A stretch of 29,272 bases of DNA from Candidatus Tectimicrobiota bacterium (GTDB taxonomy: Bacteria; UBA8248; JACPRG01), in the NCBI GenBank assembly GCA_016190025.1, contig JACPRG010000044.1:1-29272 (forward strand), written 5' to 3'. Under the pieces are notes generated by a model. The model worked only from the letters and a program-made list of their open reading frames with translations, was not told the DNA's origin and searched no databases. The position numbers and the translations under genes are program-made. Numbering within the stretch: position 1 is the stretch's first letter; every line of letters begins with the position of its first letter. Below are positions 15,871-26,271 of the stretch, piece after piece.

Positions 15871-17316
15871 TCAGAGGGCGACTCGCTTGCGCCGGCTGGC
15901 CGGCGGGATCTTCAGTTCCTTGCGGTACTTGGTGACGGTGCGCCGGGCGATTTCGACGTTCCGCGCCTGGAGCAGATCCACGATCCGCTGATCGGTCAGG
16001 GGCCGCTGGGGATCCTCTTCTCCGACCAGGCGGCGGATCTGTTCCTTGACGGAGACCGACGAGGTGCTTTCGCCGAAGCGGGACTTCAGCTCGCTGTGGA
16101 AGAAGAACTTGAGCTCGTAGATCCCCTGCGGGGTGTGCATGTACTTCCCGGTGGTCACCCGGCTGACCGTGGACTCGTGCATTTCGATGTCCTCGGCCAC
16201 GTCCCGCAGGACGAGGGGCCGCAGGGCCTGCACGCCGCGGTCGAGGAAATCCCGCTGGAACCGGACGATGCTGCGGGCCACTTTCAGGAGGGTCTGCCGG
16301 CGCTGCTCGATGCTCTTGATGAGCCAGACGGCCGACCGCAGACGCTCCTCCAGGTATTGCCGGGCGCCGCCGTCCGACCGGCTCCGCAGGAGCGCCCGGT
16401 ACGTCGAGTTGATCCGGAGCCGGGGCATTCCGTCCTCGTTCAAGAAGACCTGGTACTCCTCCCCGGCGGCGTCCCCGGTCTTGAGGACGTAGACGTCCGG
16501 GTACACGTATTCGGTCCTGGTCTCGTTGTACCGCAGGCCGGGCCGCGGGTCCAGGGAGCGGATGAGTCGCACGGCCTCCACCACCTGGCAGAGGTCCACG
16601 CCCAGCGCGCGCGCCAGCTTGGGGAGTTGGCGGTCTTCCAGCTGGTCCAGGTGGTTTTGCAGCAGCGGCTCCAGAAGCGGGTCGGCGATCCGCAGGGAGC
16701 GCACCTGAAGGGTGAGGCATTCCTTGAGGTTTCGCGCCGCGATTCCCGGCGGGTCAAACCCCTGGACCATCTGGAGGGCGTGCTCGGCCTCCTGGAGGGC
16801 GCAGCCGGTGTCGCGGGCGAAATCCTCCAGGTCGAGCCGGAAGTAGCCGTCTTCGCTGAGGTTCCCGATGACCTGGACGGCGATGGGTTTCAGGTGGTTC
16901 GGGGTGTCGGTGAGGGAGAGTTGCCACAGGAGGTATTCGGAGAGGCTCGTTTCCTGGCGGAGCGTGTTTTCCAGGGAGGGGAACTCGGAGGATCCCCCTT
17001 CGTGATACCCCAGGTCCAGGTTCTGGTCGAAGTAGGCCGTCAGGTCGATCTCGGGCTCGCCGTTCTCCGTTTCCGAAGGGGCGGGCGCCGTTTCCAGGTT
17101 CCCGTTTTCCCATTCCGGCGTGACGTCATAGCCTTCCTCTTCGGCCAGCGCGTCTTCCAGGAACGGGTTTTCCACCATCTCCTGGCGGATCTTGAGGATC
17201 AGCTCCTGCCGGGTGAGGGGCAGCAGCTTGATGGCCTGCTGGAGCATCATGGTCATGACCAGCTTTTGGCTCAGGCTCTGAACCTGGCCAAGCTGCGGAC
17301 CGACTTTCATGGCCAT
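15871..17316 (-). CDS. rpoN: RNA polymerase sigma-54 factor
   Basis: Sigma-54 directs RNA polymerase to -24/-12 promoters and needs AAA+ activators. The 481-residue protein has the Gln/Leu-rich activator-interaction region I (about 9-50), an acidic region II (about 58-90), the core-binding region and, near the C terminus, the RpoN box ARRTVTKYR, which reads the -24 element. ATG 17316 has GAGGA eight bases upstream. lptB lies 17 bases upstream and hpf 162 bases downstream, the common lptB-rpoN-hpf order. Confidence 0.97.
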   Translation of the reverse strand: MAMKVGPQLGQVQSLSQKLVMTMMLQQAIKLLPLTRQELILKIRQEMVENPFLEDALAEEEGYDVTPEWENGNLETAPAPSETENGEPEIDLTAYFDQNLDLGYHEGGSSEFPSLENTLRQETSLSEYLLWQLSLTDTPNHLKPIAVQVIGNLSEDGYFRLDLEDFARDTGCALQEAEHALQMVQGFDPPGIAARNLKECLTLQVRSLRIADPLLEPLLQNHLDQLEDRQLPKLARALGVDLCQVVEAVRLIRSLDPRPGLRYNETRTEYVYPDVYVLKTGDAAGEEYQVFLNEDGMPRLRINSTYRALLRSRSDGGARQYLEERLRSAVWLIKSIEQRRQTLLKVARSIVRFQRDFLDRGVQALRPLVLRDVAEDIEMHESTVSRVTTGKYMHTPQGIYELKFFFHSELKSRFGESTSSVSVKEQIRRLVGEEDPQRPLTDQRIVDLLQARNVEIARRTVTKYRKELKIPPASRRKRVAL

Positions 17317-17333
17317 GGCATGAATCCTCAGTC

Positions 17334-18086
17334 TCAGGTTCCCAGAGAGAATCGCTCTCCTAAATAGATGTCACGCGCCCTCTTGCTTTGCGCGATTGTC
17401 TCCGGGGACCCGCTCTCCAGCACTTGGCCTTCATTGAGGATGTACGCCCGGTCGACGATCTGGAGCGTTTCGCGGACGTTGTGGTCGGTGATCAGGACGC
17501 CGATTCCTCGGTTCTTGAGCTGGACCACCATGTTCTGAATGTCCCCCACGACGATGGGGTCGATCCCGGCGAAGGGCTCATCGAGCAGCATGAACGAGGG
17601 CGAGGTGGCCAGGGCCCGGCAGATTTCCACCCGCCGCCTTTCGCCGCCGGACAGGGAAAAGCCGCGGTTGCGCCGCACGTGGTAGATGTTCAGCTCCTCC
17701 ATCAGGTCCCGGGCCTTTTTTTTCCGCTCGCTGCGGCGATAGCCCTGCGCCTCGAGGATGGCCACGATGTTCTCCTCCACCGTCAGCTTCCGGAAGACCG
17801 AGGGTTCCTGGGGCAGGTAGCTGATCCCCATGCGGGCACGCCTGTACATCGGGAGGATGGAGATGTCGGTCCCGTTGAGGAGGATCTTCCCCTCGTCCGG
17901 GCGGATCAGGCCCACGATCATGTAAAAGGTCGTCGTTTTTCCCGCCCCGTTCGGACCGAGAAGCCCGACGATCTCTCCCGGCCGGATCTCCAGGCTGACC
18001 TCATCGACGACCCGGCGGCTCCGGTACGACTTGACGAGCCCCCGGGTCTCGAGCTGCCCGCTCTGTTTCCGAGGGTCCCTTTCCAT
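17334..18086 (-). CDS. lptB: LPS export ABC transporter ATP-binding protein LptB
   Basis: This is the cytoplasmic ATPase that powers extraction of lipopolysaccharide from the inner membrane with LptF and LptG, which are not in this window. The 250-residue protein has Walker A GPNGAGKT (44-51), Q-loop Q93, signature LSGGE (145-149), Walker B FMLLDE (165-170) and H-loop H202. The only plausible start is ATG 18086, because no in-frame ATG, GTG or TTG follows before the conserved core; the N terminus therefore overlaps the end of lptA by 86 bases. Confidence 0.96.
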   Translation of the reverse strand: MERDPRKQSGQLETRGLVKSYRSRRVVDEVSLEIRPGEIVGLLGPNGAGKTTTFYMIVGLIRPDEGKILLNGTDISILPMYRRARMGISYLPQEPSVFRKLTVEENIVAILEAQGYRRSERKKKARDLMEELNIYHVRRNRGFSLSGGERRRVEICRALATSPSFMLLDEPFAGIDPIVVGDIQNMVVQLKNRGIGVLITDHNVRETLQIVDRAYILNEGQVLESGSPETIAQSKRARDIYLGERFSLGT

Positions 18087-18690
18087 CTCCGCTTCCGGGC
18101 GCTTGGGGCGCTGCGGTCTTTTTTCTGTCAGCTGGACTCCCGCGTCGATCGCGCTCTTTCTCCTTCTTGGGATAGAGGACGACGTCCACTCGCCTGTTGG
18201 GATTGCCCTCCACGATCAGCTGGTCGGTCTTCAGAAAGAAGCTCATCTTGTGGCCGACGATGATGTTGTCATTCTCCCAGGCCTTGGGGTTTCCCAGAAG
18301 GATGATCTTCTCCTCGGTTTCGTAGTAGATGGCCTTGTCGGCGGTGGCGTACCTCCCCGCCCGGCTGATGTCCACCCGGCCGATGGCCTCGATGCGCTCG
18401 ATCCGCTGGGTCTTCGGGTCCCGGTAGACCTCCAGGCGGTCGCTGTGGATGATGAGGTCTCCCCGGGTGGAGGTGACGCTTCCGATGAAGTGGACCCACT
18501 GGTTCTTGTTGTCGGCCACCATCCGGTCGGACACGATGTGGATGGGCCCGTCCTCCTTCGTGTCTTCTTTCTGGAGCAGGCTTGGGCTGGGGAGGCCCTG
18601 GGCCGAAGGGGGCGGGCGGTCCCCCGCGGCCCACAAGACCCCAAGGCCGAAAAGCCCCAACAAGACCCTGATCCCCAGGCGCCGCCTCAA
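18001..18690 (-). CDS. lptA: periplasmic LPS transport protein LptA (OstA-like)
   Basis: LptA forms the periplasmic bridge that carries lipopolysaccharide between LptC and LptD. The 229-residue product has a signal peptide (about 1-22), a linker and the beta-jellyroll OstA domain (about 50-172; [36 protein letters not shown]). After the domain comes a tail of about 55 residues, basic and Pro/Gly-rich, of which residues from about 202 on are encoded inside lptB. The family normally ends near the OstA domain, so the tail may be a read-through without function. Its start overlaps the lptC stop by four bases. Confidence 0.92.
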   Translation of the reverse strand: MRRRLGIRVLLGLFGLGVLWAAGDRPPPSAQGLPSPSLLQKEDTKEDGPIHIVSDRMVADNKNQWVHFIGSVTSTRGDLIIHSDRLEVYRDPKTQRIERIEAIGRVDISRAGRYATADKAIYYETEEKIILLGNPKAWENDNIIVGHKMSFFLKTDQLIVEGNPNRRVDVVLYPKKEKERDRRGSPADRKKTAAPQAPGSGDGKGPSETERAARDPGARQVVPEPPGRR

Positions 18691-19286
18691 TTTTTCTTGG
18701 TCCCCAGCTCTTGCCAGTCCTTCAGGGCGACCGGCATCAGGTTGGCCGTCACTTTCGACTCAAGCCGGAACTGCTGGTCGTCCACCTGGATGTGCAGCCC
18801 CCTGCCGCTGAGCCGGAAATTCCGGCTCGCGATCCAGACGGGCCGGTCCGTCACAATTTCCCGCCGGTCGTTGTGCCACACCAGCTCCTCCGTCCGGAGC
18901 GTGTACCCCTCCTCGGAGATGACCTCTACGTTCCCCCGGATCCGGATGTCCTTTTTCTCGTTGTCCAGCTCTCCGGCCTCCCCGGTGATGTGGATCGGCT
19001 TGTGGCCCCGGACGAACACCTTCACCCGCAGGTCTTCAAGGATGGTCTTGTTCTCTTGCCGGTACATCCGGGCCCACTTGGCCTTGAGCTCCCACGCCTT
19101 CACCCCCTGTTTGTCTTCGGTGAGGAAGACGTCCTTGATCCTCAGGTCGGCGTCCGTGCCCGAAAGCTCGAACCGTTTGGGCATCAAACGGTCCTTGGCG
19201 TTGGTCAGAAGGAAAAACGCGACGCTGGCGACGACGGAGCCGATGAGCAAAAGAAGCCAAAAACGACAGCTCTTGAGGAATGACAT
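18687..19286 (-). CDS. lptC: LPS export system protein LptC
   Basis: LptC is a single-span inner-membrane protein that receives lipopolysaccharide from LptBFG and passes it to LptA. The 199-residue product has a membrane helix at about 9-27 and a periplasmic domain (LSGTDADLRIKDVFLTED, then beta repeats to about 190). ATG 19286 is chosen; TTG 19295 is an alternative that adds three residues. It is the first gene after a good minus-strand promoter and probably begins the long operon running through rpoN and the PTS genes. Confidence 0.88.
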   Translation of the reverse strand: MSFLKSCRFWLLLLIGSVVASVAFFLLTNAKDRLMPKRFELSGTDADLRIKDVFLTEDKQGVKAWELKAKWARMYRQENKTILEDLRVKVFVRGHKPIHITGEAGELDNEKKDIRIRGNVEVISEEGYTLRTEELVWHNDRREIVTDRPVWIASRNFRLSGRGLHIQVDDQQFRLESKVTANLMPVALKDWQELGTKKN

Positions 19287-19311
19287 TCGCGCCAAGTGCC
19301 CTTTCTCTTCT

Positions 19312-19340
19312 GTTATGGCACAACCTTTGTTAGGTGTAAA
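19312..19340 (-). promoter_or_regulatory. sigma-70 promoter upstream of lptC
   Basis: On the minus strand, TTTACA (19335-19340) is followed after 17 bases by CATAAC (19312-19317): five of six and four of six matches to consensus. It lies in the 66-base gap between tsaE and the lptC start, about 20 bases before lptC after the expected start site. Confidence 0.6.
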
Positions 19341-19352
19341 GGGGGAAAGGAG

Positions 19353-19847
19353 TCAGTCTCCCGAGGGGTCTTCGCAGACGGCGCCCAGGAGGGCCTCGTG
19401 TCTCGGTCCTCTCGCCAACAGCGCAATTTCCCGGGTTTCAGGACCTTTGACCTTGATCCGTATGTCCAGCCGGTCGGCCGGGGCCAGCTTCCCCATCTTC
19501 TCGCCCCACTCCACAATCACCGCCCCCGCCTCGGGGCCTGCCTGCGAACCCATGACCTCTTCGAGACCCAGTTCGGCGATTTCCTGGCTGGAATCAGTGC
19601 GATACAGGTCCACGTGATAGACGCGGACGGGTCCGGGGTACTCGTTGACCAGCGTGAAGGAGGGGCTTCGAACACCCTTCGCGTCGCCCCGCACGCCCTC
19701 CACGATCCCGCGGGTCAGAACGGTTTTCCCCGATCCCAAAGGCCCGGTGATGCAAAGAACGTGCCCCGCGGCCACGCGGCGGCCCACGGCCTTCCCCAGC
19801 TCCACGGTCTCCCTGGGACCCTCGGACCGGACGGTCCAGACCCTCAC
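19353..19847 (-). CDS. tsaE: tRNA threonylcarbamoyladenosine biosynthesis ATPase TsaE
   Basis: TsaE is the ATPase that, with TsaB and TsaD, completes the t6A modification at position 37 of ANN-decoding tRNAs. The 164-residue protein has Walker A GPLGSGKT (35-42), SPSFTLVNEY (61-70), VYHVDLYR (about 76-83) and IVEWGEK. The start is GTG 19847, overlapping the stop of the NAD(P)HX repair gene. Coupling with that gene is common in bacteria. Confidence 0.94.
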   Translation of the reverse strand: MRVWTVRSEGPRETVELGKAVGRRVAAGHVLCITGPLGSGKTVLTRGIVEGVRGDAKGVRSPSFTLVNEYPGPVRVYHVDLYRTDSSQEIAELGLEEVMGSQAGPEAGAVIVEWGEKMGKLAPADRLDIRIKVKGPETREIALLARGPRHEALLGAVCEDPSGD

Positions 19848-21436
19848 GCCCTCTCCCCGGCGGGTGGGGCGGACTTCCGCCCGCCCGTCAGAAGCCTCCG
19901 CGCCGCCGGCAGCCGGGCCATCACGTCGGAAGCCGACATCCCCCGGCCCCCCACCTCTTCGGCGGTCAGGTCCCCGGCCAGGCCGTGCAGGTACACCCCG
20001 GCCGCCAGGGCGTCCCGGGCGCAGAGCCCCTGAGCCAAAAGCGAGCCGACGACGCCCGCCAGGATGTCCCCCGTTCCGCCCGTCGCCAGGCCCGGGTTGC
20101 CCGTCGTGTTCACCCAGACGTCCCCCTCGGGAAAGGCCAGGACGGTCCCGGCCCCCTTCAGGGCCAGATGGACGCCCCGGCCCCGCGCGAAGGCCCGGGC
20201 CGTCTCGATGCGGTCCGCCTGCGTCTCGCGGGCCGCGCCTCCCAGGAGCCGGGCCATTTCACCGGGATGGGGCGTGAGGCAAAGGGGAGCGGACGCCCTG
20301 CTCCAGCCCTCGAAGCCCTCCGCCAGGGCGTTCAGGCCGTCGGCGTCCACCACCAGCGGCTTCGGACACCGCAGGACCCATTGCCGCACGAAGGCGGCCG
20401 CCTCTTCGTTCGTGCTCACGCCGGGACCGAGGACGACGGCGTCCACCCGGGCGGCCGCCTCGAGGCCGCGCCCGAGGGCGTCTTCGGAGAAGGAGCCCGA
20501 TGGCGTGGAGGGAAGGGGAAGGGTCATCATCTCGGGCGGGGCCGCGGCGAGCGCCGCGGCGCCCTCCGGGTGGGCCAGGGTGACCAGGCCCGCGCCCGAG
20601 CGGAGCGCGCCCCCCGCCGCGAGAAAAGCCGCCCCCATCTTCCCGGTCGAGCCCGCCACCACCAGGACGTGGCCGAAGGTCCCCTTGTAGGCGTCCGCCG
20701 GGACGGGGGGAAAGAGGGGGGAAACGTCGCCGGATTCCAGGAGAAACGTGCGCACCCCCTGGGCCTCGACCGCCGCGCGCGGCACCCCGATGTCGGCCAC
20801 CACCAGCTTTCCCGTCCACTCCGGCCCGGGGTAAAGGACGTGCCCCCTTTTGGGGAGGGCGAAGGTCACCGTGAGGTCGGCCCGGACGGCGACGCCCAAC
20901 GGGCGGCCCGTTTCGGCGCAAAGCCCGGAGGGGATGTCGATGGCGGTCACGGGCGCGCCAGAGGCGGAGAGCCGGGACAGGGCGGCGGCGACGTGCCCGC
21001 GGGGCGTGGAGGCGAGTCCGGTGCCGAAGACGCCGTCCACCCACAGCTCCACCCCTTTCCAGTCGTCTTCCACCTCCCGGAGGGCCGCCTCGCCGGTGAC
21101 CGCCCGCAGGGGGATCCCCACCTTCCGGGCCGCGTGGAGGTGGACGCGGGCGTCCCCCTCGGTCCCCTCCGGGTCAAACAGGCAATAGATCTCCACCCGG
21201 GCGCCCTGGTTGTGGAGGTGGCGGGCGACCACGAAGGCGTCGCCCCCGTTGTTCCCCTTACCGGCCAAGACGCCCACGCGCCGCCCCCCCATCCGCCCGT
21301 ACCGCTCGCCCATGGCCCGGACGACGCAGACCCCGGCGTTTTCCATCAGGCAGACGCCGGGCACGCCGAACTCCTCGATGGCGCGCCGGTCGATCTCGGC
21401 CATCTCCCGCGGGGTGACCAGGGGAGTGGGCATCAT
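19844..21436 (-). CDS. nnr: bifunctional NAD(P)HX epimerase / ADP-dependent NAD(P)HX dehydratase
   Basis: This enzyme repairs hydrated NADH and NADPH: the N-terminal domain interconverts R and S forms and the C-terminal kinase-like domain dehydrates the S form. The 530-residue protein has the epimerase part (about 1-220) with GKGNNGGD (59-66), DGVFGTGL (134-141) and AIDIPSGL (165-172), then the dehydratase part (about 235-515) with VVLGPGVST (334-342), [10 protein letters not shown] (362-371), LTPHPGEM (387-394) and [19 protein letters not shown] (443-461). The start overlaps the pdxJ stop in an ATGA, and the stop overlaps the tsaE start. Confidence 0.95.
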   Translation of the reverse strand: MMPTPLVTPREMAEIDRRAIEEFGVPGVCLMENAGVCVVRAMGERYGRMGGRRVGVLAGKGNNGGDAFVVARHLHNQGARVEIYCLFDPEGTEGDARVHLHAARKVGIPLRAVTGEAALREVEDDWKGVELWVDGVFGTGLASTPRGHVAAALSRLSASGAPVTAIDIPSGLCAETGRPLGVAVRADLTVTFALPKRGHVLYPGPEWTGKLVVADIGVPRAAVEAQGVRTFLLESGDVSPLFPPVPADAYKGTFGHVLVVAGSTGKMGAAFLAAGGALRSGAGLVTLAHPEGAAALAAAPPEMMTLPLPSTPSGSFSEDALGRGLEAAARVDAVVLGPGVSTNEEAAAFVRQWVLRCPKPLVVDADGLNALAEGFEGWSRASAPLCLTPHPGEMARLLGGAARETQADRIETARAFARGRGVHLALKGAGTVLAFPEGDVWVNTTGNPGLATGGTGDILAGVVGSLLAQGLCARDALAAGVYLHGLAGDLTAEEVGGRGMSASDVMARLPAARRLLTGGRKSAPPAGERA

Positions 21437-22182
21437 TCCTTGGCCTTGGATTCGCGTCCGGCGGGGGCCCGCTCCAGCAGGGCGACCATGTCGCGGACGG
21501 CCCGCTCCATGCCGGTCAGGATCGCGCGGGAGACGATGCTGTGCCCGATGTTCAGCTCGGAGAGCTGGGGCAGGGCGGCAATGCGCTGGACGTTCAGGTA
21601 GGTGAGGCCGTGGCCCGCGTGAACGCCGAGGAGTTCCTTGCGGGCCCGGAGGACGGCGGCCCGGATGGCCTCGAACTCGCGGTCCAGGTCGGCGGAGGTC
21701 TTGGCCTCGGAGTAGGCGCCGGTGTTGACCTCGATGAAGTCCGCCCCGAGGCGGGCGGCGGCGGACACCTGCTTGGGGTCCGGGTCGATGAACAGGCTGG
21801 CCTGGATCCCCCCTTTCCGCAGGGCTGAGACGTATTCCTTGAGGCGGTTCTCCTGGCCGGCGGCGTCGAGGCCCCCTTCGGTGGTGACCTCCTCCCGCTT
21901 CTCCGGCACCAGGGTCGCCTGGTCCGGCCGCACCTCCAGGGCGAAGCGGAGCATCTCCTCCACGGCGGCCATCTCCAGGTTGAGCTTGCCGCGGACGGTC
22001 TTGCGCAGCAGATGGACGTCCCGGTCCTGGATGTGGCGGCGGTCTTCCCGCAGGTGAACGGTGATCCCGACGGCCCCGCCCAGCTCCGCCTGAACGGCCG
22101 CCCAGACGGGGTCCGGCTCTACCGTCCGGCGCGCCTGCCGCACCGTCGCCACGTGATCGACATTAACGCAGAGCTTGGCCAT
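21433..22182 (-). CDS. pdxJ: pyridoxine 5'-phosphate synthase
   Basis: PdxJ condenses 1-deoxyxylulose 5-phosphate with 3-amino-2-oxopropyl phosphate to pyridoxine 5'-phosphate in the DXP-dependent vitamin B6 route. The 249-residue TIM-barrel protein has the family N terminus [12 protein letters not shown] (7-18), the [15 protein letters not shown] segment (about 42-56), [10 protein letters not shown] and [12 protein letters not shown] near the end. The ribosome binding site is weak. A 135-base gap separates it from ftsH. Its partner PdxA and the usual neighbour acpS are not in this window. Confidence 0.96.
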   Translation of the reverse strand: MAKLCVNVDHVATVRQARRTVEPDPVWAAVQAELGGAVGITVHLREDRRHIQDRDVHLLRKTVRGKLNLEMAAVEEMLRFALEVRPDQATLVPEKREEVTTEGGLDAAGQENRLKEYVSALRKGGIQASLFIDPDPKQVSAAARLGADFIEVNTGAYSEAKTSADLDREFEAIRAAVLRARKELLGVHAGHGLTYLNVQRIAALPQLSELNIGHSIVSRAILTGMERAVRDMVALLERAPAGRESKAKE

Positions 22183-22317
22183 GGGGGTCTGGTGGAACCT
22201 GAGTGGGTCTAGTGAAGGCCTCCGCCCAGGGTGGACGAGGCGGGGAGAGAGCCGCTTTGTCCGGAAAGCCTTTCTTCCCTCATCCGGCGCGGCTTCGCCC
22301 GGCGGGGTCGCTCAAGC

Positions 22318-24240
<1,923 letters not shown>

Positions 24241-24328
24241 ACCGTCGGTTCTCCTCGCGTCAGGCTCCCCTGGGCCTTCCTCCGCCGCGAACCCGGATCC
24301 CCGGGGCGGAGGTCAAGCGAAACCATAT

Positions 24329-24355
24329 GTTCCCTCTAGCTTAGAGTCTGGGAAC
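24329..24355 (-). promoter_or_regulatory. nested dyad over the ftsH promoter
   Basis: Outer arms GTTCC (24329-24333) and GGAAC (24351-24355) enclose inner arms CTCTA (24334-24338) and TAGAG (24342-24346), with a three-base centre and four unpaired bases on one side. The dyad covers the proposed -10 element and start site, where a repressor would block transcription. As RNA it would fold only if transcription began further upstream. Confidence 0.45.
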
Positions 24356-24366
24356 TCGCTTTTCAA
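24338..24366 (-). promoter_or_regulatory. candidate sigma-70 promoter for ftsH
   Basis: On the minus strand, TTGAAA (24361-24366; five of six) is followed after 17 bases by TAAGCT (24338-24343; three of six). It would start transcription near 24331, giving a leader of about 90 bases. No sigma-32-like CCCCAT element at the right spacing was seen. Confidence 0.45.
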
Positions 24367-24409
24367 CCAGTATTTTCCCTGTACTTTATCCCTGGACGAT
24401 CCGGCGGGC

Positions 24410-25903
24410 TCACAAGGGCAGGGCCCGCACGCGCAAGACCCGCCGCGTCTGTGGGCGGACCTGGAACCGATCGTCGATGCGGTGGCCGATCACCCAGGCC
24501 ACCCGGCCGTCCTCCGTGACCAGAAGCGGGATCGAGTCCCGAAGGCGTCTCGGCACGCGGGAGTCCACCAGGAAGTCCTGGACCTTCCGCGTCCGGCCCA
24601 GCCCCACCGGGCGGAACCGGTCCCCCGGCCTGCGCGACCGGACCCGCAGCGCGCTTCCCGTGAGGTCGAGGTCCAGGCGCGCCTCCAGGGCTGGGGAAGG
24701 AGGGGCGGCGCAGGGCTCTCCCGGAGAAGACACGGCAGTTTCCAGCGAAATCCCCCAAGGCGCGAGGTCCGTCGAGCCGGGGACCCGGACCCCGCGCTCG
24801 GCCATCGGGGGCACGGGCAATTCTCCCGGAAGGAACAGCAGGGCGTCTCTTTCCCGGATCGCCAGCCTGTTTCCGGGCAGGGTGAACCGCTTCTCGCCGC
24901 TCCAGCGGCGCAGGTGGGCCAGCAAGTCCTCGACGCGCGCGAAGCCGGCCTCCCGGCCGGCCCGCTCTCCCCGCTCTCCGAGGAACTCCCGCAGCGCCCG
25001 GTGGACCACCCGCCTTTGGAGGGCCAGGGGGAGCTCCAGCAGACGGGGGATGGAGATCCCGGGCCCCCCGCCGGGGGGGCGCGTCTTCACCGCTTCCAAG
25101 GCCCGGCCGGCCTCCCCCTCCATCCAGTCCTCCTCTGCGCGGAGGATCTCCGCCGTCCGCGCGAGGCGCTCCCGGATGGCCGGGTTGTAGTCGGCGAGGA
25201 CGGGCAAAAGAGAGCGCCGCACCCGGTTCCTCAAGTAATGGTCGGACTGATTGCTCGAGTCCTCCCGGTGCGCCAATCCCGCGTCCCGCAAGAACGCCAG
25301 GGCTTGCGCCCGGGGCGTTTCGATCAGGGGACGGATCACGGAGGCCCCGCCGACGCCCGCCAGCCGGCAGGGGGGGATGCCCGCCAGGCCCGCCCGTCCC
25401 GTCCCCCGGAGAAGGTTCAGGAGGAGGGTTTCCGCCTGGTCGTCCGCCGTGTGCCCCAGGGCCAGCCGTTGCGCGTCTTGCGCGCGGATCTCCTCCCGGA
25501 GCAGGCCGTAGCGCAATTTCCGGGCCCGCATCTGGATGGATTCCCCGGTGGTCTCCGACCACCGCTCGGGCTCGATCCGCCGCAGGGCGCACTCGATCCC
25601 CATCGATTCGCACAGCTCTCTCACCCAGGCGGCGTCCCAGTCGGCCTCCTCGCCGCGAAGCCCGTGGTGGATGTGCGCCGCGACGAGGGTCAGCTCATCG
25701 CCGTAGCAGCGCCGAAGCCCGTGGAGAAGGGCGACGGAGTCCGGCCCCCCGGACACGCCGACGACGACCTTCTCGCCTGGACAGATCAGGCCGTATTTCT
25801 CGACGGTCCGCCGGATGGACTGAAGAAAAGGGTGCACGGCCGCCTCCAGCGGTGGGAAGGCGCGCAGCATCTCGGGGGCGGAAAAGACGCGAGACAAACC
25901 CAT
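24410..25903 (-). CDS. tilS: tRNA(Ile)-lysidine synthase TilS
   Basis: TilS changes C34 of the CAU-anticodon isoleucine tRNA to lysidine so that it reads AUA and is charged with Ile. The 497-residue protein (from ATG 25903) has the PP-loop VSGGPDS (50-56), AHIHHGLRGEEADWDAAWV (about 76-94), LGHTADDQAETLLLNLLRGTG and the C-terminal TilS substrate-binding domain (RSRRPGDRF, FLVDSRVPRRLRDSIPLL). The start is uncertain: ATG 25903 is the first base after the tRNA CCA and has no ribosome binding site of its own; TTG 25897 and ATG 25870 also lack one. An open frame further upstream would run through the tRNA and is not believed. Confidence 0.93.
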   Translation of the reverse strand: MGLSRVFSAPEMLRAFPPLEAAVHPFLQSIRRTVEKYGLICPGEKVVVGVSGGPDSVALLHGLRRCYGDELTLVAAHIHHGLRGEEADWDAAWVRELCESMGIECALRRIEPERWSETTGESIQMRARKLRYGLLREEIRAQDAQRLALGHTADDQAETLLLNLLRGTGRAGLAGIPPCRLAGVGGASVIRPLIETPRAQALAFLRDAGLAHREDSSNQSDHYLRNRVRRSLLPVLADYNPAIRERLARTAEILRAEEDWMEGEAGRALEAVKTRPPGGGPGISIPRLLELPLALQRRVVHRALREFLGERGERAGREAGFARVEDLLAHLRRWSGEKRFTLPGNRLAIRERDALLFLPGELPVPPMAERGVRVPGSTDLAPWGISLETAVSSPGEPCAAPPSPALEARLDLDLTGSALRVRSRRPGDRFRPVGLGRTRKVQDFLVDSRVPRRLRDSIPLLVTEDGRVAWVIGHRIDDRFQVRPQTRRVLRVRALPL

Positions 25904-25980
25904 TGGTGGCGGTGCAGGGATTCGAACCCCGGACACTGCGGATATGAGCCGCATGCTCTAACCCACTGAGCTACACCGCC
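25904..25980 (-). tRNA. tRNA with CAU anticodon, probably elongator tRNA-Met
   Basis: The 77-base gene folds as a full cloverleaf: acceptor GGCGGTG/CACCGCC with discriminator A and encoded CCA, D arm GCTC/GAGC, anticodon stem TGCGG/CCGCA with loop CTCATAT (anticodon CAT), and T arm CGGGG/CCCTG around TTCGAAT. The first pair is G-C, so it is not an initiator tRNA. Its anticodon arm resembles many annotated bacterial elongator Met tRNAs, but a CAU-anticodon tRNA-Ile, the substrate of the adjacent tilS product, cannot be excluded by eye. Confidence 0.95.
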
Positions 25981-26005
25981 GGCGAAGATTCCGGTTGGCC
26001 TCGCC

Positions 26006-26161
26006 CTAGGGGAGGCGCCTCGGCCGGAAGAGGGCCAGGGCGAACATCCCGGCCAGCAAGAACAGGAAGAGCTTGTAGTTGATGTCGTCGACCCGGATGC
26101 CCGCCGTGACACAGAGGTACGAGACGACAACCAGGATGGCCGCTTCGATCTCTCGCCTCAT
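26006..26161 (-). CDS. small two-helix membrane protein of unknown function
   Basis: The 51-residue product (start MRREIEAAILVV) has two hydrophobic segments, about 6-20 and 29-43, split by a polar turn (GIRVDDINYK), and ends with a basic FRPRRLP. Nothing in it points to a known family. ATG 26161 overlaps the stop codon of a short upstream frame in an ATGA. A start at GTG 26212 (68 residues) with GGAGG close by is possible. It lies between a strong promoter and the tRNA, 25 bases before the tRNA 5' end, so it is probably on the same primary transcript as the tRNA and tilS. Confidence 0.55.
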   Translation of the reverse strand: MRREIEAAILVVVSYLCVTAGIRVDDINYKLFLFLLAGMFALALFRPRRLP

Positions 26162-26243
26162 CTTTTCCCGTTGATTCCGGCTCGCGAGCGGACGATCAAA
26201 GAAGGCGCACACATCCCCTCCGGAAGCACCTGCCAATTGTGAC

Positions 26244-26271
26244 ATTATAGGCCCGGGCGGCCCCAAGTCAA
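26244..26271 (-). promoter_or_regulatory. strong sigma-70 promoter for the small membrane protein / tRNA / tilS unit
   Basis: On the minus strand, TTGACT (26266-26271; five of six) and a perfect TATAAT (26244-26249) stand 16 bases apart. Expected start is near 26237. It is the best consensus promoter on the minus strand of this window and would suit a tRNA gene. Confidence 0.75.

Noticed and set aside
19316..19331. Sigma-54-like sequence on the plus strand (TGGCAC, five bases, TTGTT) in the tsaE-lptC gap
   Set aside because: The -12 element lacks the C of the GC pair, and it points into the antisense side of tsaE with no plus-strand gene to serve.
25904..25954. Upstream extension of tilS through the tRNA
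   Set aside because: The extension would be coded by the tRNA itself; the tRNA is certain, and the conserved TilS region starts well downstream.
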